DNA of 64,000 bases from the NCBI RefSeq assembly GCF_021730395.1, contig NW_026463355.1, positions 1 through 64,000 on the forward strand, in the 5' to 3' direction. Positions 58,234-64,000 of the stretch are shown here, piece by piece. The stretch comes from Mercenaria mercenaria (Eukaryota; Mollusca; Bivalvia; Venerida; Veneridae). The notes under the pieces were generated by a model that ran no database searches, was not told where the DNA came from, and saw only the letters and a program-made list of their open reading frames with translations. How positions within the stretch are numbered: position 1 is the first letter of the stretch; each line of letters opens with the position of its first letter. Position numbers and translations under genes: made by a program.

Positions 58234-61200
58234 GTATTGCAGTACTCATTTCATGTATTTCAGTAGTCTATTGAAATATAACAGTTTGTTTTACTGGAAA
58301 CGGACTTTGATCTTTTATATTTTTCACAGCTACGGAACTGATTTGAACACGAAAGTATATGATTTAGCAATAAACGGATACTCATTCAAAAATATACATC
58401 AAATAAAGACTACGTAGATAAAAAAGTATTTTTATGACTAATAAATTCCGCTTTTCTGATTGGTCAGTAACTGGTCACATGATGATTCATAGCAAGTGGT
58501 GAAATTGGTCTTCAAAACATAAAAATGATGTAAAAACAATACAAAATTCTCAACGAATTGTTTTACTTTTCCCCCAATATTACATTGTTACTTTATGGCT
58601 ATGCATGTGGCGATGCCAGTGGGCAAAGCGTTGCGGGGGTAAAACTGACATGATTTAGTAAATACATTTAAAAGACATTTAAAAGACATGAAACAAAAAG
58701 AAAATCTGCTTGGATTTATACGTAAAATCGACATTTCTTGCATACCAGACAGGAATTTCACGTGTTTTACCCAGTGCTTGAAAAACCCGTCTTACTGTTA
58801 GGCAACTGGCTGACAGCAATATTAAACATGCCATGTGTTTTTTTCCTTGTATACAATTCTTGTAAACGAAAATATCTATTTTTTACCTAATTACAATGTC
58901 TGTGAAAGAATGAGGGCAGGGGAGCGAGAAGCAACGTATGCTTTTAGCGCTTTTCAAATTTAGACCCAAAAGTCTTTATATGAAATATACTTAAGCCACT
59001 ACAGTGTTAATAAAACACGAAAGACCTGACATCAGAACAACAGATACTGACTCAGTATATCAATGATTTCTATTACAAAATTTGCACAATTCTATGTTAT
59101 TGAACTCACCATTACGTAGTTAGGGCTCTTGCTTTTAGAGGAAAATAAACAAGATGTAGATCTACAGTAACGTTTCGGCCGCGCGGAGTGATTTGTTTTC
59201 ACAACTGAAATTTGTATATTTATTTTTTTCTACAAAAATATATATTCGGCGCTTTATTTAATAAACACTGATCTACATTCTAATCATACGCCGAACAATT
59301 GAGTTACATGTAATCTGCAAACGTTTACTCGCATCGTTGTCGTATGACGCTACTTGATGCCACGGACTTTTAACTCTTCGGTATACAATAGAAAATAATA
59401 ATCTGCTTGTTTTTGCACAGTCGTATCTATAGGTATTTACTGTAGGACCTGATATATATGGTTATTTTATTGGCGCAGGTAGAACCGATTATGAATAGAA
59501 GGCAGCAAGACCAGCAACAGAGAGATAGCGATATCATGCACATGTGCATACAAAATGTGAATTAAATTTTTACAAGTATACGTAATATTCAGCGTACGCC
59601 AAATACTTTCAGGCAACCTTAACCTGGTCAGAACTTTAACGCTTACACAAAACTTATTTGTGAATATTTTTTCTTGTCTGATTTTTGTCGCTCGAGATGT
59701 TCTTTGAACCTACACGTATGCGGATTCGCCCAAGTGCAACATCACGACCTCTCTGTTACAAAGTATACAGCCAGACCTGTGTTAAGCAACCCACAAAGGA
59801 ATGAACCCATGAGTTGCCAAAGGCAGGTGGCTGTCTAATTCATGATGCAAGGGCCAGCTTAAGATCGGTTGAGATCAAGGTAGAACATACAGATATTTCA
59901 TGAGGTTCGCTATATCTATGTCGTTTTACGACGTCAGTACAAATATTCTTAACTATTCTTATTAGCATGCACAAACAACAAACACAAAGTAGATGGGAAA
60001 TGGCCGCGACTTTATTTCATTGATATCATGGCATATAGCATGTTTAAATTTTAAGAAATGAATATGAACACAAGAACAATCACTAGCTAAATGGCATAGC
60101 AACTTACAGGCAACGCAAAGTGGCAGAAGCCTAATTTATAGACTGACCATGAAGAAACTGGCAAATGGCAGAGATTTCTCCATTCACAGCCGATGAGAAA
60201 GTGAGGCGAATTGCTCAGCACATTCCCGAAAGGTAATAGGAACTACAAGTAAGACTGGTAGCGAAGAAATCATGCAACAATTGCTTTTATATTTAGTTTC
60301 TAATAGAATTACCACTGTAATATTTTGCATATTTTAACGAAAAAGGGGGGTTGGATCGCGACAGTAATGTCAACGCAAAAATAATATCCAGGAAAGACTG
60401 CACTATTGATGTTAATAAAGAAGCAGGAAGCGCTACCAGATATAGCAGGTGGTCTTCTATTTATAATCAGACCAATGTGTTAGAGGTATGTAGCAAAGGA
60501 TTTTGTTTTCCCGGTATTGCCATTATTATCAATATTAACCCTGCTAAACTAAGAAACAGCCATTACGAAGATATTGGTGAATGACCGACCATTTCTGATC
60601 AAGGTCCCCTCTAACAAAGGTTCGAAAGAATTACTTCGGACTCGAATGCCGGGGAGGATCGCGTGATAACGCGAAAGATTAAATACCATCTAAGCAAAAG
60701 ACTGTTCTGATAAACGGACTAATGGTAGCATAAGTTGGGAGCCACAGACAAATAAAGAGCTGGTTTACAGGCGCTTCCAGTTAGCAGAGGGGGTCAAGTT
60801 AAACATACAAGACCCACATATGTTGTTAGAGGTATGAAGCAAAGTTGATCCACACAAAATTATAAAGATATGTACGGCCCTACTCGTACATATTAAAAAA
60901 AACCCTCCTCCCGAACGGCATAACACCAACTTGGCCCGGAGGAGTCACCCTGCTAAACTAAGTCACAGTCAGTGCAAGGATATGTATCAATGACCGACCA
61001 TATTTTGGTACAAGGTCCCCTCTAACAGGGTTGCAGCCGGTTAAACCCTGCAACACCAATATAAGACATGGTCATTCGATGGCAAATATTTTCGGCAGAT
61101 ACTCCTGACCAAGCTAGACATGTGAGCGTTTTTGATTTTTGATACAGCCGTTGTATCGTAATGCCAAGGAAGGCTTTATCGAAATAGGTGTGGATCAATT

Positions 61201-62390
61201 ATAAAAATATTTATGCTCACTTTAGAACGGACAATTTAAACTTTAACTGCAACAAGCAAAGTTAAAAATGTCTTCGCATCCAGTCCTACACTAGAAATGT
61301 TCGTTGCTTTAAGAAAGTCGCGACAGATATATTTGTAATCCGCGCACCAAAACCCTAAAAACTCCTATTGAGAAAAATACGGGAAAGCGTTGGATTACAT
61401 TTAAAAGTAGTAAAATTGTTATTATATATGCATAAAATTAAATACAAGTAATAAAAGAAATAGAATAAAGAAAACACAAAATATCATAAAGTTGTTACAG
61501 CAATTGAATATCATTTTCACTTTAAACCTCGAAACTTAAAATGTTCACCTCTTTTAGAAGTTACCACGAAACATTAAAACGTTCGTTTCACTATTTCATT
61601 TAACTAAAATAGATAATGACTGCGACAGTTTATAGTAACATGAATAGGTGAGTGCAAGAGGCAGCCTTCTGAACACGCCCAGACCCTTGCGAATATCACG
61701 TTGACATGCCTGAGATTCCGTAAATGTATCAGTCTGGATCTGAAAAACAAACCTGACAGCAGAAATACGTCAAATTGATACTATACATATATCATTCTTA
61801 AAGGGGAAGGGTGGGAGGGAATTTTTCTATCGATGTTGTTCGGACGATTTCAGCTAGCAAACTGGTTCAAGGGCGTGGCAAATACATGCACGGACTTCTC
61901 GTATTTTTTTGCCGCCAAGTGTGTAGATAATAGATAAACGAAACAAACCGTATAACGGAATGCAAATAATGATGAATAATAGCCGACAAGTAATCTCTTT
62001 CAACATGACAACAAGTGAATATATATCACCAAAAAATAACACCATTTATTTCTACAAGAGAACATAAATGCATATATTTTTCCATACTGATTGTTAAAGT
62101 AATATATTTGGATTTTAATTTTTATGTTTTCTTCAAAAGCAGTTCATTTGAAATTTAAACTAAAGCTCACCGTATTCAATATACGGCACGGAGTAATGAT
62201 GAGACATTGCACATAGATTTTTATCTTAATCGCCTACAAATACTACAAATAAATTAACACAATTTATCTATCATATTTTATAAGTCAAATTAATGGAGCA
62301 GTTATCACAGGATAGTATTCAAACTCACATTTATCTATTTATTTATTTATTGATCTTGTTTTAATTCCATATGACTACATGTATTAAGTT
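58234..62390. other. Gene C intron, mostly unassigned
   Basis: Contains CTGATTGGTCAGTAACTGGT at 58458 (MITE-like), the direct repeat pair at 60465-61045, and otherwise AT-rich sequence without a supportable gene. Confidence 0.5.
60465..61045 (+). repeat. Diverged direct repeat pair
   Basis: TGTTAGAGGTATGTAGCAAA and CAATGACCGACCAT...AAGGTCCCCTCTAACA recur about 350-405 bases apart, together with CCCTGCTAAACTAAG. No coding potential seen. It lies in the long gene C intron. Confidence 0.6.
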
Positions 62391-63245
62391 CACGGGCTTC
62401 ATGTGTACAACAACAACAGCATGACTACATATATCCTTTTCTCAAACTATATATGTTTAACAACAACACAACTAAATGTTATCTTTTCTCGATCTATATG
62501 TGTACAACAACAATACTAAATTTGAAATGTTCTTAAACTATAATAATTATATGTTCAATAAAAACATGACTGCATGTATTGTTTTCGAACTATGTATGTA
62601 CAACAACAATATGACTAAATGCATTATTTCTCAAGCTTTATATGTACAACAACATGACTACATGTTTATTATTTTCGAACTATATACATGTGTGTACAAC
62701 AACATAACTACATGCATAACGTTCTCGAACTGTATATGTACCACGAAAACATAACTACATCTTTTCTCGAGCTACATATGTACAACAACATGGCTACATG
62801 TATTATGTTCTCGAACTATATATGTACAACAACAATATGACTACATATATTATGCATTCGACCTATATATGTACAACAACAACATGACTACATTTATTAT
62901 GTTCTTGACCAATATACGTACAATAACAATATGACTGCATGTAATATGTTCTCGAACTATATATGTCAACAAAACATGACTACAATGTACATATATTATG
63001 ATCTCGAACTATATACGTACAACAACAACATGACTACATATATTATGTTTTCGAACTAAATAAGTGCAACAACAACATGGCTACATGTTATATGTTCTCG
63101 AACTATATATGTACAACAACATGACTACATGTATTATGTGCTCGAACAATATATATACCGACAACAACATGACATCATGTGTCTTCTTCTCGAGCTATAT
63201 ATGTACAACAACATGACTACCTGTGTGATGTTCTCGAGCTATATA
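62390..63245 (+). repeat. ~47-bp minisatellite in the gene C intron
   Basis: About 16 units of the form TACAACAACAACATGACTAC, ATGTATTATG and TTCTCGAACTATATATG run to within ~50 bases of the exon-2 acceptor. Unit length varies with the number of ACA triplets. Short open frames (62476-62754, and into 63179) are products of the repeat. Confidence 0.85.
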
Positions 63246-63290
63246 TGAACAGCAGTCGTTGTTGTCATATTTGTTGTCTATTATTTACAG

Positions 63291-63493
63291 GAACAGTTCT
63301 CTGTATGACCAACGACCATTTGCAGTGCAATCGAAGTAGAAATCTTCACCAAGTACATTGCCAACATCAGCTGACATGTGTGCATGCTTGTGAGAGTCAA
63401 CAGTGCACGGCTACCGCACCGTCGTCCAGTCAAATAGTTTTACATGAGTATCACAATAAAGCACCACAAAGTACTAGTTTAGCTGTGGAGTAG
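63291..63493 (+). CDS. Family gene C, coding exon 2
   Basis: Acceptor TATTATTTACAG|GAACAG gives GTVLCMTNDHLQCNRSRN, then HQVHCQHQLTCVHACESQQC, TATAPSSSQIVLHEY and the end STSLAVE. It is more cysteine- and histidine-rich than its A and B counterparts (five extra Cys). A ~47-bp minisatellite runs almost to the acceptor. That this exon belongs to the exon at 58.0 kb rests on family structure and compatible phase; no other family exon 1 was found between them. Confidence 0.75.
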
Positions 63494-64000
63494 ACATGTT
63501 TATTTGTGAATTGTGTTATGAAAACTTTTCTTTTTTATTATAAGATTATGCTTGTGAATTCATATAATTGCAAACCGCGACTTAAGTTCTTTTGTCATAT
63601 CTAGAACATTACATATCCTTTCCGCAGCCATAACGTAATTAAACGTATTAGCGTCTAATGGCCCATTCACGCTTCCGTAGAATCAACATTTATTACACGA
63701 AATTCATTTTGAAAATATTTCTAAAATGTCTAGGTTTGCAGCTCTCAAATACGATCATATCTTACATACGAGGCATATACTGACAATTTCAGACAACATC
63801 AAAAAGGACCTTTTTAAGCGGTTTCATGAAGTTCCAAAAATATCAATGTACCCTTGCTCCGTTACGGACCCCTGTGGGATTTGTGTTTATCATGAGCTCA
63901 AATATATTTTCGTACATGAAAAGCTAACATGTCGTACTAAAGCAATTTCAATTCGTTAGAAAATGCTGAAAATTGACTCCCCATTACCAAAAAAAAAAAG

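Noticed and set aside
62476-62754. 92-codon frame as a gene
   Set aside because: Made of the ~47-bp minisatellite; its openness follows from the repeat.

Overview
The window is AT-rich, intron-rich animal DNA. It contains no operons, rRNA genes or CRISPR arrays. The mobile DNA points to a marine bivalve mollusc, perhaps a clam: tRNA-derived SINEs with a conserved central domain, palindromic MITEs, CR1/Jockey-like LINE remnants and satellite-bearing introns. That placement is an inference from repeat style, not from a marker gene.

Two kinds of host gene can be supported. (1) An arylsulfatase B-like sulfatase on the minus strand (about 23.6 kb down to 9.8 kb), with seven recognisable coding exons and consistent splice phases. 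One expected internal exon, which should carry a catalytic histidine, was not found between 12.41 and 13.97 kb. Intron 2 holds a 4.6-kb repeat element. (2) A small family of paralogous two-coding-exon genes on the plus strand, at 35.1-36.1, 53.3-54.3 and 58.0-63.5 kb. They encode proteins of about 135 residues: a short Ser/Tyr-rich N terminus, one membrane span ending in CWICCRR, and a Gln/Asn/His/Ser/Pro-rich tail. I do not recognise the family. Each intact gene has an upstream noncoding exon ending in a shared ACG|GTAAG donor. Two of the three (35 kb and 58 kb) also have a shared promoter-like block rich in GATA/TTATC motifs. Degenerate family members lie at 0.4-2.7 kb and 27.4-30.3 kb inside a segmental duplication.

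Layout. 0.1-2.95 kb: segmental duplication copy 1 with family relics. 3-9.4 kb: retroelement scraps, a palindromic MITE, SINE and ~120-bp repeat material, and a LINE 3' end. 9.8-23.6 kb: arylsulfatase gene. 24-27.1 kb: no gene seen. 27.12-30.54 kb: duplication copy 2 with a fold-back insertion. 30.6-32 kb: retroelement fragment, (TA)n and a dispersed repeat. 32.0-36.3 kb: family gene A, whose 5' intron holds a pogo-like element and a 147-bp satellite built of seven 21-bp units. 37.0-37.55 kb: a CG-rich inverted-repeat island. 38.5-42.6 kb: 272-bp tandem repeat, SINE, LINE fragment and a GTAACAGCAG minisatellite. 42.57-46.2 kb: an inverted copy of the repeat element found in the arylsulfatase intron. 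48.2-50.6 kb: damaged LINE. 50.7-52.65 kb: ~370-420-bp satellite interrupted by a MITE. 52.7-54.5 kb: gene B. 54.56-54.8 kb: near-perfect palindromic MITE. 57.5-63.5 kb: gene C, with a ~5-kb intron ending in a ~47-bp minisatellite that runs up to the last exon.

The family genes look like a locally expanding, lineage-restricted membrane-protein cluster that copies its promoter and exons as modules. The arylsulfatase is an ordinary lysosomal or secretory type enzyme gene whose integrity is uncertain in this sequence. All exon calls rest on reading splice sites and paralogue alignment by eye.
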